From CADDYX01 sp045809945 (lineage in GTDB: Bacteria; Verrucomicrobiota; Verrucomicrobiia; Chthoniobacterales; UBA10450): a stretch of DNA of 15,692 bases. The stretch is from positions 1 to 15,692 of the forward strand of contig JBJMWW010000041.1 of assembly GCA_045809945.1 (NCBI GenBank), in the 5' to 3' direction. The notes beneath the pieces are model-generated. The model searched no databases. It was not told the origin of the DNA and saw only the letters and a list, made by a program, of their open reading frames with translations. The position numbers and the translations under genes were made by a program. Of this stretch, positions 1-8,155 are shown one piece after another. The first letter of the stretch is position 1. Every line of letters begins with the position of its first letter.

Positions 1-32
1 GCCCACAGTTTGCATTCGCGCCTCGTGCTTCG

Positions 33-2660
33 ATGATTCACGCCGTGGGCGAGCTGCCGAAAAACTACGATCCCAATGTCGTCGAGCCGAAGTGGTATGC
101 GCACTGGCTTGAGAGTGGTGTCTTTCGCGCTGATCCGAAGTCACCGAAGCCGCCGTATTCGATCGTTATTCCGCCGCCGAACGTTACCGGCATGCTCACG
201 ATGGGCCATGTGCTGAACAACACGATCCAGGACGTTCTTGCCCGGCGTGCCCGCATGCAGGGATTTGAGACGCTCTGGCTGCCGGGCACCGATCACGCCG
301 GCGTTGCGACGCAGACAGCCGTCGAGAAGCATCTCTGGAAGACGGAACATAAGACGAAGCACGATGTCGGACGCGAGGAATTCCTGCGCCGTGTCGTCGA
401 GTGGCAGGACAAACACGGCGGCATCATCCTCGAGCAACTCAAGCGGCTGGGTTGTTCCTGCGATTGGTCGCGCCTCCGTTACACATTTGACAATGATTAC
501 GTCCGCGCGGTCACGAACGTCTTCGTCGATTTATATAACAAGGGCCTGATCTACCGCGGTCGTCGCATGATCAACTGGGACCCGAAAGCGCAAACCGCGC
601 TGTCGGACGAAGAAGTAATCCCAACCAAGCAGAAGGGCAGCTTGTATTACGTCCGTTATGAGCTGGTCGATGAACCTGGACGTTTTCTCGAAGTGGCGAC
701 GACGCGACCGGAGACGATCATGGCAGATGTTGCGCTCGCCATTTCACCCCAAGATCCTCGTTACCGCGACTTGTTAGGCAGGCTGGTCTGGCGTCCGCTC
801 GCACGCGAGAAGATTCCGGTCATTGCCGATGACGCGATCGATCCAGAGTTTGGCACCGGCGTGCTAAAAGTGACGCCGGCGCATGACAAAGTCGATTTCG
901 AGATCGGGCAGCGTCACAAGCTCCCGATCATTGACGTTCTGCATCCGAATGGGCGGATCAACTGTCCGTCCACTCCAGAGCTGGACGGACGCGATCGTTT
1001 CGAAGCGCGCAAGATAGCAGGGGAGCTCCTGGAGAAGCAGGGCTTGCTCGCGAAGGAAGAGCCGTACGAAAACACCGTCGGCTTCAGCGAGCGCGCCGGC
1101 GTTCCGATCGAGCCGCGATTAAGCGAACAGTGGTTTCTGCATTATCCGAAGACCGACGAAGCCCTCGCGGTCGTGCGCGAACACCTCATCCGTTTCTTCC
1201 CGCAGCATTGGGAGAAGGTCTACGCGCAATGGCTCGAGAACATCCAGGATTGGTGCATCAGCCGGCAGATCTGGTGGGGCCATCGCATCCCCGCGTGGTA
1301 CCGCGACGGCGGCGAAATCCGCGTGCAGGTGGAATCGCCGGGTCCGGACTGGACGCAGGATCCAGACACTCTCGACACATGGTTCTCCTCGTGGCTTTGG
1401 GCGTTTGAAACGATGGACGCTGAGACGCGCGCGAAGTTCTATCCGACGAGCGTTCTCGTCACTGGCCCGGACATTATTTTTTTCTGGGTCGCGCGAATGA
1501 TCATCGCCGGGCTTGAATTTAAGCCCGGTAAATCGGATCGCGTGGAAGACAACATCGCTTTCCGCGATGTCTTCTTCACCGGCATCATTCGCGATCAACA
1601 GGGTCGAAAGATGTCGAAGTCACTCGGCAATTCGCCCGATCCGCTGGAGTTGATGTCGAAATATGGAGCTGACGGTTTGCGCTTCGGATTGATGCGAATC
1701 GCGCCCACCGGGCATGACATTAGGTTCGACGAGAAGCAGATCGAGGAAGGACGAAATTTCGCGACGAAGCTTTGGAATGCGGCGCGGTTCCGGCAAATGC
1801 ACGGACCATCCGCGGCGACTCCGCAGATCAACGCGGACGAGCTATCGATCTACGCGACGGAAGTGCTCGCGCGTCTCAATGAAACTATCGCCGCGGTCGA
1901 GGAGGGATATCGCAGTTACGAGTTCAACACCATCGCGCAACGAGTCTATGACTTCTTCTGGAGCGACTACTGCGATTGGTTCGTTGAAGCGGCAAAGACC
2001 GAGATTTTTGGCAGCGATGAAATCGCGAAGCAAAGGGTCCTGGCAATCATGGATCACGTGCTTTCGGTGGTGTTGCGGCTGCTCCATCCGTTCATGCCAC
2101 ACGTGACCGAGGAACTCTGGTCGATTTTCGAGTTTGGCACTGGCTCGATTCAGTTCGCGACGCCGCCATCAGCGATCAAATTGCCGAGCGATGCTGCGAC
2201 TGCTCGATCAGCAGCTCGCGCAGTTTATGATTCCGTGCAGCTTGGAAGAAATCTGCGCGCCGGCGCCCGAATTCCATCGAACAAGAAAACGCATTTCATC
2301 CTGCGGCCGAGTGGCGCAAACGGCGCCGAGGAACTGCCGACTGTCGCGCGTTTGTTAAACGCTGAGCAGATCACGATTGACCGCGACTACAAAGCCGCAC
2401 CGGGCGTGCCGATCGCGATCACACCGCTCGGTGACCTGCATCTCATCATAAGCGGCGGTGATCGCGCGGCTGAAGCGGAGCGCCTCGCTAAAGAGATCGC
2501 GAAAACAGAAAACGAATTGCGCGCCGTTGAGCAGAAGCTTGCAAGCCGCGCATTCGTCGATAAGGCGCCACGCGCAGTGGTCGAGGAGCACGAACGGCGG
2601 AAAAGCGGCTTCGAGGCTAAACTCGCGCAGCTTCGACAGGCGCGGGCAGCACTCGATTGA
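33..2660 (+). CDS. valS: Valyl-tRNA synthetase
   Basis: Cytoplasmic class I aminoacyl-tRNA synthetase that charges tRNA-Val. At 875 residues it is in the normal size range. The N-terminus (ELPKNYDP..VEPKWY) is typical of ValRS. The HIGH-type signature after PPPNVTG reads TMGH (residues 56-59), so the usual first His is Thr. The CP1 editing domain carries TTRPET (223-228) and the KMSKS loop is at 526-530, followed by LGNSPDP, a form I associate with Bacteroidetes/PVC enzymes. The anticodon-binding domain follows, and the last ~65 residues form the charged coiled-coil arm expected of ValRS (LAKEIAKTENELRAVEQKL). The start is not certain: the frame stays open to the left edge of the window and no clear Shine-Dalgarno precedes the ATG, but alignment from memory favours this ATG. 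The 3' end overlaps the convergent methyltransferase gene by 44 nt. Identity is essentially certain. Confidence 0.97.
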   Translation: MIHAVGELPKNYDPNVVEPKWYAHWLESGVFRADPKSPKPPYSIVIPPPNVTGMLTMGHVLNNTIQDVLARRARMQGFETLWLPGTDHAGVATQTAVEKHLWKTEHKTKHDVGREEFLRRVVEWQDKHGGIILEQLKRLGCSCDWSRLRYTFDNDYVRAVTNVFVDLYNKGLIYRGRRMINWDPKAQTALSDEEVIPTKQKGSLYYVRYELVDEPGRFLEVATTRPETIMADVALAISPQDPRYRDLLGRLVWRPLAREKIPVIADDAIDPEFGTGVLKVTPAHDKVDFEIGQRHKLPIIDVLHPNGRINCPSTPELDGRDRFEARKIAGELLEKQGLLAKEEPYENTVGFSERAGVPIEPRLSEQWFLHYPKTDEALAVVREHLIRFFPQHWEKVYAQWLENIQDWCISRQIWWGHRIPAWYRDGGEIRVQVESPGPDWTQDPDTLDTWFSSWLWAFETMDAETRAKFYPTSVLVTGPDIIFFWVARMIIAGLEFKPGKSDRVEDNIAFRDVFFTGIIRDQQGRKMSKSLGNSPDPLELMSKYGADGLRFGLMRIAPTGHDIRFDEKQIEEGRNFATKLWNAARFRQMHGPSAATPQINADELSIYATEVLARLNETIAAVEEGYRSYEFNTIAQRVYDFFWSDYCDWFVEAAKTEIFGSDEIAKQRVLAIMDHVLSVVLRLLHPFMPHVTEELWSIFEFGTGSIQFATPPSAIKLPSDAATARSAARAVYDSVQLGRNLRAGARIPSNKKTHFILRPSGANGAEELPTVARLLNAEQITIDRDYKAAPGVPIAITPLGDLHLIISGGDRAAEAERLAKEIAKTENELRAVEQKLASRAFVDKAPRAVVEEHERRKSGFEAKLAQLRQARAALD

Positions 2661-3393
2661 AAATCACGCGGTTGCTGATGACCTCGGCGCCGCGGCGTTT
2701 AAAGAACGTCTCGAGCTCGGGAGAGAAACAGGTGCCGTCGATCTCGCGATTGAACTCGAGCCAGATGCGCCCGTTCGGGTTTAGCCGCGAGGCCAGATCG
2801 TCGAGAAAGAAATCCCATTCCGGCAAACCCCAGAGCTGTTCGCTGCGATGGCCGTTAAAACAGATTTGAAAACCGGTCACGAGATCAAACCTGCCGAGGT
2901 CTGGGAGCGGAACGAACGGCTGCACGCGGCATACTTGCCGCTGAACATCAAGCAGTTCGATCATTTCGTTGAACATTGGCATTTCATCGAGATCGATGCC
3001 GACGGCGTCATGGCCTAACAATTCGGAGATGTAGAGGAAGTAGCCGACGCCACTGCCGATATCGAGGACGCGTTTGTGGCGGCCAAGGTCGAGTTCGACC
3101 GCGCTGATTCGGCGAAGGTTTTCGTTCACCCACGGCTCGATCTCGAGATATTTCGGTGGTTCGTCGCGCGGATCTTCCACACCGTGACGGGCACGGATTT
3201 GCTCGAATCGCGCCCGATCAATCGTCGCAATGATGGCGTCGGCAGTAAGTGGCACGCGTGAACGCCGGCGCAATACCCAGCGGCGCACGCGATGCATTGC
3301 GCTTTCCAGCGCACGACCGTTGGCAAGCTTCTCTAGTTTGTCAGTGAAACGCACTTCGAGAGCTAACCGTGCATCGTCTCGTCTGGCGAGCAA
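2617..3393 (-). CDS. Class I SAM-dependent methyltransferase, unknown substrate
   Basis: Probable soluble S-adenosylmethionine methyltransferase of 258 residues. Seen: the glycine-rich motif I VLDIGSGVGYF (109-119), an acidic end to strand 2 (VGIDLDE, 131-137), and a motif IV-like strand FDLVTGFQICFN (169-180). The ~100 residues before the fold are basic and helical, with no signal peptide or membrane segment. The substrate cannot be read from sequence. The listed start is a TTG; an ATG at 3297-3295 (residue 33) is a credible alternative that would leave ~125 nt to the divergent cstA start. The frame remains open upstream into cstA, so the start is unresolved. The gene is tail-to-tail with valS (44-nt overlap), and neither neighbour suggests a pathway. 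Confidence 0.85.
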   Translation of the reverse strand: MLARRDDARLALEVRFTDKLEKLANGRALESAMHRVRRWVLRRRSRVPLTADAIIATIDRARFEQIRARHGVEDPRDEPPKYLEIEPWVNENLRRISAVELDLGRHKRVLDIGSGVGYFLYISELLGHDAVGIDLDEMPMFNEMIELLDVQRQVCRVQPFVPLPDLGRFDLVTGFQICFNGHRSEQLWGLPEWDFFLDDLASRLNPNGRIWLEFNREIDGTCFSPELETFFKRRGAEVISNRVIFNRVLPAPVEAARV

Positions 3394-3422
3394 CGCGCTT
3401 TTCGCTACAATTCTAAACGAGC

Positions 3423-5456
3423 ATGAGAGTCGCGAAGGCGCTGCTTTGGGTCACGATCGCGATCATCGGGATGGTTGCGATCGCCGTCCTTGCGCTCAGT
3501 CGCGGCGAGCAGATCAACGCCCTTTGGCTCGTCGTCGCCGGACTCTGCATGGCCGCGATCAGCTATCGCTTCTATAGCAAATGGCTGGCGACGAAAGTAC
3601 TCGTGCTGAACGATCAGCGTGCGACGCCTGCCGTGGTGGTCGATGACGGCAAGGACTTCGTCCCGACGAGTCGTTGGATGGTATTTGGTCATCATTTTGC
3701 AGCGATCGCCGGACCCGGCCCGCTCGTCGGCCCGGTCCTGGCGGCGCAGTTCGGGTATTTGCCTGGAACGCTTTGGATTTTAATCGGCGCGACCCTCGGC
3801 GGTGGTGTGCATGACATGGTCGTGCTCTTCAGCTCCATTCGTCGTCGCGGGAAAACGCTCGGTCAGATGGTGAAGGAAGAGATCGGAGTCGGGGTAGGTG
3901 CGCTCGCTCTCGTGAGCGTGCTGGCAATCATGATCATTATCATGGCGGTGCTTGCGCTCGTCGTCGTGCAGGCGCTGGCGAAAAGCCCGTGGGGAGTTTT
4001 CACGATCGCGACCACGATCCCAGTTGCGATGCTGATGGGAATTGGGCTGCGCACGGGAAAATTCAACGTGCGCTGGATCACGATTTTTGGCGTTGCCGGT
4101 CTGGCATTCGGAGTTTGGGCCGGCCAGTTTCTGCATCTGTTCCCAGTCGTGCAGACTTGGTTTCAGCACGACGAGAAATGGCTGGCTTGGGCGGTGATGG
4201 TTTACGCACTGGCGGCATCGATCCTGCCGGTTTGGCTGCTGCTCACGCCCCGCGATTATCTCAGCACATTCCTGAAACTCGGAACTGTCGCTGCGCTCGC
4301 CGTCGCCGTGGTTGCGCTGCGGCCGACGCTGCTGATGCCGGCGCTGTCACGTTTCATCGACGGAACCGGACCGGTTTTTGCCGGTCCTGTTTTTCCGTTC
4401 GTCTGCATCACGATTGCGTGCGGCGCGGTGTCCGGCTTTCACTCATTAATCGCATCGGGAACGACCTCGAAAATGCTTGCGCGAGAAGCGCGTGTTCGGG
4501 ACATCGGCTACGGCGCGATGGTCACGGAAATGATGGTCGCTTTGATGGCCTTAATCGCCGCATCGGTGCTCGAGCCGGGCGAATATTTCGCTATCAACAG
4601 CAAAGGCTCGCCGACTGAAATCGTGACCCGAATCAGTGGCGCCGGTTTTCCGGTGACCGAGCAGGGGATGAGCGACCTGGCGCATAGCCTTGGCGAATCG
4701 ACAATGTTCGGCAGGGCAGGCGGCGCGCCCACATTCGCCGTTGGCATGGCGCACATGTTTTCGCGCGTGACGTCGAATCCTACCGCGCTCGCGCTCTGGT
4801 ACCACTTCGCCATCATGTTCGAAGCGCTCTTCATCCTCACGACGCTCGATGCGGGGACGCGCGTCGGACGTTTCCTGCTGCAGGATCTATTAGGCAACGT
4901 CTGGCGACCGCTCGGCAACACGCGATCGTGGCGTGCGAATATTTTCGCGAGCTTCCTGCTCGTGGCCGCGTGGGGATGGTTCTTGTATCAAGGCGTGATC
5001 GACCCGCTCGGCGGTATTAACAGCCTCTGGCCGCTCTTCGGTCTCGCGAACCAATTACTCGCGGTCATCGCGTTGTGTCTGGGCACCACGGTAATCATCA
5101 AGATGGGCAAGGCGCGCTACGCATTCGTCACGGCTGGCCCGTTGATCTTCATGTGTGTCGTCACATTCAGCGCTGCGTATTACAAAATCTGGTCGGCGGA
5201 TGCGAAGCTCGGATTCTTAAGCGGCGCAAATTCACTCGCCCAGGATGCGGCCGCGATCGGTGATCCGATTAAATCAGCGGCGATGTTGCGTCAGGCTGAG
5301 ATCTGGCGGTTCGACGCGGGAGTGGCGCTGGTGTTCGTAGTGCTCGTCTTTGTGATTGCTGCAGGTAGCGCATGGCAATGGTGGCAACTGCTCTCCGGAG
5401 CGCGTCGTGCGGTTCTGCATGAGAGCGAATTCGTTTCGCTCTCGAGCGCAACTTAG
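3423..5456 (+). CDS. cstA: CstA-family carbon starvation / pyruvate-peptide permease
   Basis: Polytopic inner-membrane transporter of 677 residues, close to E. coli CstA and BtsT (about 700). The family signature is intact: FGHHFAAIAGPGP (88-100), then LVGPVLAAQFGYLPG and GATLGGGVHDMV (122-133). Many hydrophobic segments run to the C-terminus. Known family members take up peptides (CstA) or act as a pyruvate/H+ symporter (CstA and BtsT in E. coli), usually induced on carbon limitation. Which substrate applies here cannot be decided from sequence. The ATG lies only ~30 nt from the listed methyltransferase start and has no strong Shine-Dalgarno. No two-component system or cstA-associated small protein gene is adjacent. 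The stop codon TAG (5454-5456) interlocks with the TAA of the converging pilP-like gene. The family call is firm; the symbol is used in the family sense. Confidence 0.93.
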   Translation: MRVAKALLWVTIAIIGMVAIAVLALSRGEQINALWLVVAGLCMAAISYRFYSKWLATKVLVLNDQRATPAVVVDDGKDFVPTSRWMVFGHHFAAIAGPGPLVGPVLAAQFGYLPGTLWILIGATLGGGVHDMVVLFSSIRRRGKTLGQMVKEEIGVGVGALALVSVLAIMIIIMAVLALVVVQALAKSPWGVFTIATTIPVAMLMGIGLRTGKFNVRWITIFGVAGLAFGVWAGQFLHLFPVVQTWFQHDEKWLAWAVMVYALAASILPVWLLLTPRDYLSTFLKLGTVAALAVAVVALRPTLLMPALSRFIDGTGPVFAGPVFPFVCITIACGAVSGFHSLIASGTTSKMLAREARVRDIGYGAMVTEMMVALMALIAASVLEPGEYFAINSKGSPTEIVTRISGAGFPVTEQGMSDLAHSLGESTMFGRAGGAPTFAVGMAHMFSRVTSNPTALALWYHFAIMFEALFILTTLDAGTRVGRFLLQDLLGNVWRPLGNTRSWRANIFASFLLVAAWGWFLYQGVIDPLGGINSLWPLFGLANQLLAVIALCLGTTVIIKMGKARYAFVTAGPLIFMCVVTFSAAYYKIWSADAKLGFLSGANSLAQDAAAIGDPIKSAAMLRQAEIWRFDAGVALVFVVLVFVIAAGSAWQWWQLLSGARRAVLHESEFVSLSSAT

Positions 5457-5857
5457 TGCCGGTGCAGCGGCACTATGATCTGCTGACCGCGACGATCGAG
5501 AATAACGCGTCCATCCTCGATGACTTTGACGGTGAGCTGATACGTCTGGTTTCCCATTTGCAATCCGAACACCTGTCCTTCCTGCATCGTTTTGTGATTA
5601 ATGATCGCGAAGCGGGTGCCGTTATCGAGAGTGATTGAGGTGACGACGAATGCGGACTCCGGAATCTCAGGGCCACCTTGCTCGGTAGGTGCGGCAACTT
5701 TCGGCGCCGGTTTCCAGCCGATCGGCCAAAACGGATTACGTGCATTATCTGCGCTAAACGAGGACTTCTTCGCCAGTTCCACTGGTAGCTTGTCTTCCGC
5801 GCGAGCAAATTGCGCCACAACTGCAATGGCGAATGCGATAATTAGCAGCTTTTTCAT
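5453..5857 (-). CDS. PilP / GspC-like periplasmic protein
   Basis: Small exported protein of 134 residues. Residues 1-20 are a clean Sec signal peptide (MKKLLIIAFAIAVV..ARA, cleavage before EDK). It is followed by a proline-rich linker with NPFWPIGW (41-48) and a short all-beta region (about 68-131, VVTSITLDNG..AIINHKT..GRVILDRRGQQIIVPL) that resembles the PilP C-terminal domain / GspC homology region, which docks on the secretin. No lipobox Cys is present, unlike classical PilP lipoproteins. The role as the link between inner-membrane PilN/O and an outer-membrane secretin is inferred mainly from its place after pilM, pilN and pilO. Its ATG overlaps the pilO stop as ATGA, so translation is probably coupled. 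It is the last gene of the minus-strand run. Confidence 0.68.
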   Translation of the reverse strand: MKKLLIIAFAIAVVAQFARAEDKLPVELAKKSSFSADNARNPFWPIGWKPAPKVAAPTEQGGPEIPESAFVVTSITLDNGTRFAIINHKTMQEGQVFGLQMGNQTYQLTVKVIEDGRVILDRRGQQIIVPLHRH

Positions 5858-6423
5858 CGTTTCGCGAGCGTTGTGCTGGCCGACAGCGTGGCCTGTTGGA
5901 ACTGCGGAGCATCCGCCAGCGCTTTAATGTTGACGTGTGTCAACGCGAGCAGCGGTTCACTGTTCTCCAGTGCTGCGACTGCATTGCCGAGCGTGATGAA
6001 ATCGGTCTGCGGCATTTCTATTACCCAGCTGTAACGCATCCACGCGGCGAGCTCAGGGTCTTTGAACGGGCTGCTGCTATCGAGACGCGCAGTGACCTTT
6101 TCGATGTTGTAGTTAGAGAAAAAGAGTTTCATTCGCGGCGGGAACCAGGCGATCGGAGCGCCTTCAGGGCTTAGATTCTTGAACACGTCAAACCGCGATG
6201 TTGCCGTGCCGGCCTGCTGCTCGAGTTTCGATGCTTTGTTCATCTCGCTCTTCGACGAGCCGATTTTCTCCTGCAGCTCGTTCATCTTCGCGAGCATCTG
6301 CGCCCGGCTGCGATTCAGTGGTCCCAGAAAGAACGCGAAATAGACATACACGAGCACGACGAAGCCCATCGCGCTGAGCATCAGCTTTTGGAGCTGGTCT
6401 TTAGTCAGCTTGCTTTTCTTCAT
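5854..6423 (-). CDS. PilO-like inner-membrane protein
   Basis: Bitopic membrane protein of 189 residues with PilO/GspM layout: a basic cytoplasmic N-terminus (KKSKLTKDQLQK), one transmembrane helix (about 15-34, AMGFVVLVYVYFAFFLG), a coiled coil (about 38-75) and a compact periplasmic domain (about 80-180) of ferredoxin-like appearance. In type IV pilus systems PilO pairs with PilN to hold the assembly ATPase and pilin platform under the secretin. I chose the ATG at 6423-6421 because MKKSKLTKD looks like a natural N-terminus. A GTG at 6441 in the same frame would add six residues. The start lies within the pilN coding end (23-nt overlap), and the stop overlaps the next start as ATGA. Sequence similarity is weak in this family, so the call rests on topology plus gene order. 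Confidence 0.7.
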   Translation of the reverse strand: MKKSKLTKDQLQKLMLSAMGFVVLVYVYFAFFLGPLNRSRAQMLAKMNELQEKIGSSKSEMNKASKLEQQAGTATSRFDVFKNLSPEGAPIAWFPPRMKLFFSNYNIEKVTARLDSSSPFKDPELAAWMRYSWVIEMPQTDFITLGNAVAALENSEPLLALTHVNIKALADAPQFQQATLSASTTLAKR

Positions 6424-7069
6424 GTTTTGGAGCGCGCGCACGCGCTGGTGCAGCCGCCTTGCTGGCGTTGGAGTAAGGATTGAAATCGACGGCGAGGATG
6501 AACCGCGCCATTGGCATATTGGCGCCAGCGACGTTGGCGAGGGTATCGAGATCTTCGAGGGTTTTGAATTCGACCTTCACGTCCTTGTACGTCTGGCCCA
6601 GCTGATCGAGCAGCATCTGGCGGAGGTCTTCGGCGGCAGCGCGCGGCTCGCGCCCAGAAGCAACACCTTCGATGGAGACGGCGACGCCTTTAGTGTCGTC
6701 GGCCGTTCCATCGAGGCTTGTCAGCTGCGCATTTGGCGCGACGCAGCGTGACACTTTTTCAAGAAACGGAGCCCAGAAGAACCGGCTGTCGATCATCCCG
6801 TCGAGCACCTTTGTTGTGCTGACGATGCCGTTCAGTTCGGCTGAACGTTTTTGCGCGGCGGTCACTCTCGGTTCGATCTTCGACCAGTCCCGCTCGACTG
6901 TTCCCAGACGGCTCTTGATCTCGAGCGTTTCGTAAGCATTCCACGAGTACCAGGCGAACATCATCACACCCGCCGCCGCCAGCACATACATCCCAAGCTT
7001 GAGCGGATCGCGCTGACGCTGCCTCAGCTCATAAATTTCTTCGTGGAGGAGATTAAGATGCAGCGGCAT
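6401..7069 (-). CDS. PilN-like inner-membrane protein
   Basis: Bitopic protein of 222 residues. The short N-terminal tail MPLHLNLLHEE matches the INLLP-type motif with which PilN binds the groove of PilM, and one transmembrane helix follows (about 24-43). The periplasmic part begins with a short coil (50-85) and then carries the PilN-type stretch FFWAPFLEKVSRCVAPNAQL (97-116) and a beta segment VAVSIEGVAS (129-138). The C-terminal ~20 residues are an Ala/Pro/Lys-rich tail. Its expected role is to couple cytoplasmic PilM to periplasmic PilO/PilP in a pilus or secretion platform. The ATG lies 3 nt after the pilM stop, and its 3' end overlaps pilO. It could equally be called the periplasmic half of GspL in a type II secretion system. 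Confidence 0.75.
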   Translation of the reverse strand: MPLHLNLLHEEIYELRQRQRDPLKLGMYVLAAAGVMMFAWYSWNAYETLEIKSRLGTVERDWSKIEPRVTAAQKRSAELNGIVSTTKVLDGMIDSRFFWAPFLEKVSRCVAPNAQLTSLDGTADDTKGVAVSIEGVASGREPRAAAEDLRQMLLDQLGQTYKDVKVEFKTLEDLDTLANVAGANMPMARFILAVDFNPYSNASKAAAPARARAPKHEEKQAD

Positions 7070-7072
7070 GGC

Positions 7073-8155
7073 TCAATTCCTCAGGTATTCAAACGCCGCG
7101 CCGCAGGCGACATTCAATGAAACAAATTCGTGTGGAAGCGCCTGACGCTTAGACGCTGGCAATGCGACTTCGCTCGTCTCGAGCGGATCCCAGATCTCGC
7201 ACGGTAATCCAAGGTCATCGCTCAACGCCTGCAAAATTGTTTCGGTTCGCGCGAGCCCGCCGGAGACGAAGATGCGGTGAATGCCCTGGTCGTGCTGACC
7301 TTCAAAAAAGCCAATCGAGTTCTGAACTTCGGTCGCAAGGCGCCCAAGCGAGTTTCGGCAAATGTCCATCATTCCCGGATCGGCTTGCTGCAACATCAGG
7401 CGCGCAGCGTGAGCGTCGAGAGCGCCGTCAGCGGTGAGCGCTTCGTTCAGTGTCTTGCCGCCGTAATCGATGCTTCGAACGAGAACGAGTTCACCTTTGC
7501 TGCCGATCAGCACCGTGCTCTGCATGTGGCCCATGTCCAGCAGCAGAAATGCGTCTTTCGCAAACGTTTCGGGATAGGCGAACTCGAACGCGTTGAAGGA
7601 ACAAACCGGGGCGAGTTGGAGCACGCCCGCCGTAATCCGCGTTTTTGCGCAGGCTGCGGCGATCTGTTTGACTGTCGGTCGCAGCATTCCACCGACGAGA
7701 TATTTCCTCTGTTTGACGTCACCACCGACGGCGATAGCGGTTCCGCCTCCATCGTCATCGTGACCATTAAAAGCATGTTTTGCGTCGGCGTGCGCGGCGA
7801 CCGGCGCGCAGTCGAGGACGAAGTCCTTGCACTCCTGGTTCAGAACGGCGAGGCCGTTTAGTCGCAGCGCATTCCGCAGCAGATCGACTGGCGTGTCCGG
7901 CTGCTCGATAATGCGCAGCAACGAATCGGGATCGGAAACGCCGATTGCACATGGTTTTCCGGTACCCCCGACGTCGCGGAGCAATTGTTTGAGTGCTTGC
8001 GCCAATTCATCCGGCGTGCCGAATTGCTCGGGTACGTCGCGTGAAGCATAGCTGGTAAGTACGAACCGTTGATCGCCTTTCCGCTGGAGCATCACTGCCT
8101 TGAAGGCGTGCTTGCCTAAGTCGATTCCAATGACTGAATTTCCGCGTCGCGCCAT
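7073..8155 (-). CDS. pilM: PilM-like actin-fold ATP-binding protein
   Basis: Cytoplasmic protein of 360 residues with the actin/FtsA ATPase fold: phosphate-1 loop VIGIDLGKHAFKAV (8-21), phosphate-2 loop LLLDMGHMQSTVLI (204-217) followed by VRSIDYGGKTL, and adenosine motif IFVSGGLARTE (295-305). PilM binds the cytoplasmic tail of PilN, and the pilN-like gene starts 3 nt downstream, as expected. A His/Asp/Gly-rich stretch (about 123-147, NGHDDDGGG) sits between the subdomains and looks like a flexible insertion. There is no membrane segment. The ATG is preceded by only a weak AGAG-type ribosome site. This is the first gene of the pil module, downstream of a 59-nt spacer with a small hairpin. 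Confidence 0.85.
   Translation of the reverse strand: MARRGNSVIGIDLGKHAFKAVMLQRKGDQRFVLTSYASRDVPEQFGTPDELAQALKQLLRDVGGTGKPCAIGVSDPDSLLRIIEQPDTPVDLLRNALRLNGLAVLNQECKDFVLDCAPVAAHADAKHAFNGHDDDGGGTAIAVGGDVKQRKYLVGGMLRPTVKQIAAACAKTRITAGVLQLAPVCSFNAFEFAYPETFAKDAFLLLDMGHMQSTVLIGSKGELVLVRSIDYGGKTLNEALTADGALDAHAARLMLQQADPGMMDICRNSLGRLATEVQNSIGFFEGQHDQGIHRIFVSGGLARTETILQALSDDLGLPCEIWDPLETSEVALPASKRQALPHEFVSLNVACGAAFEYLRN

Noticed and set aside
1119..1598. 159-codon open frame on the minus strand inside valS
   Set aside because: It is antisense to conserved ValRS sequence and looks like a composition artefact.
2622..2646. Possible terminator hairpin CTCGCGC / GCGCGGG between valS and the methyltransferase gene
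   Set aside because: The stem has a G-T pair and an 11-base loop, there is no T-run on either strand, and it lies inside both coding regions.
3383..3411. Possible cstA promoter with TACAAT (3406-3411) as a -10 box
   Set aside because: No convincing -35 is at the right distance, and the -10 would be only 11 bases from the ATG. The match to one hexamer is too weak to call.
7277..7861. 194-codon open frame on the plus strand opposite pilM
   Set aside because: It is a shadow of a well-supported actin-fold gene with no ribosome site or domain of its own.
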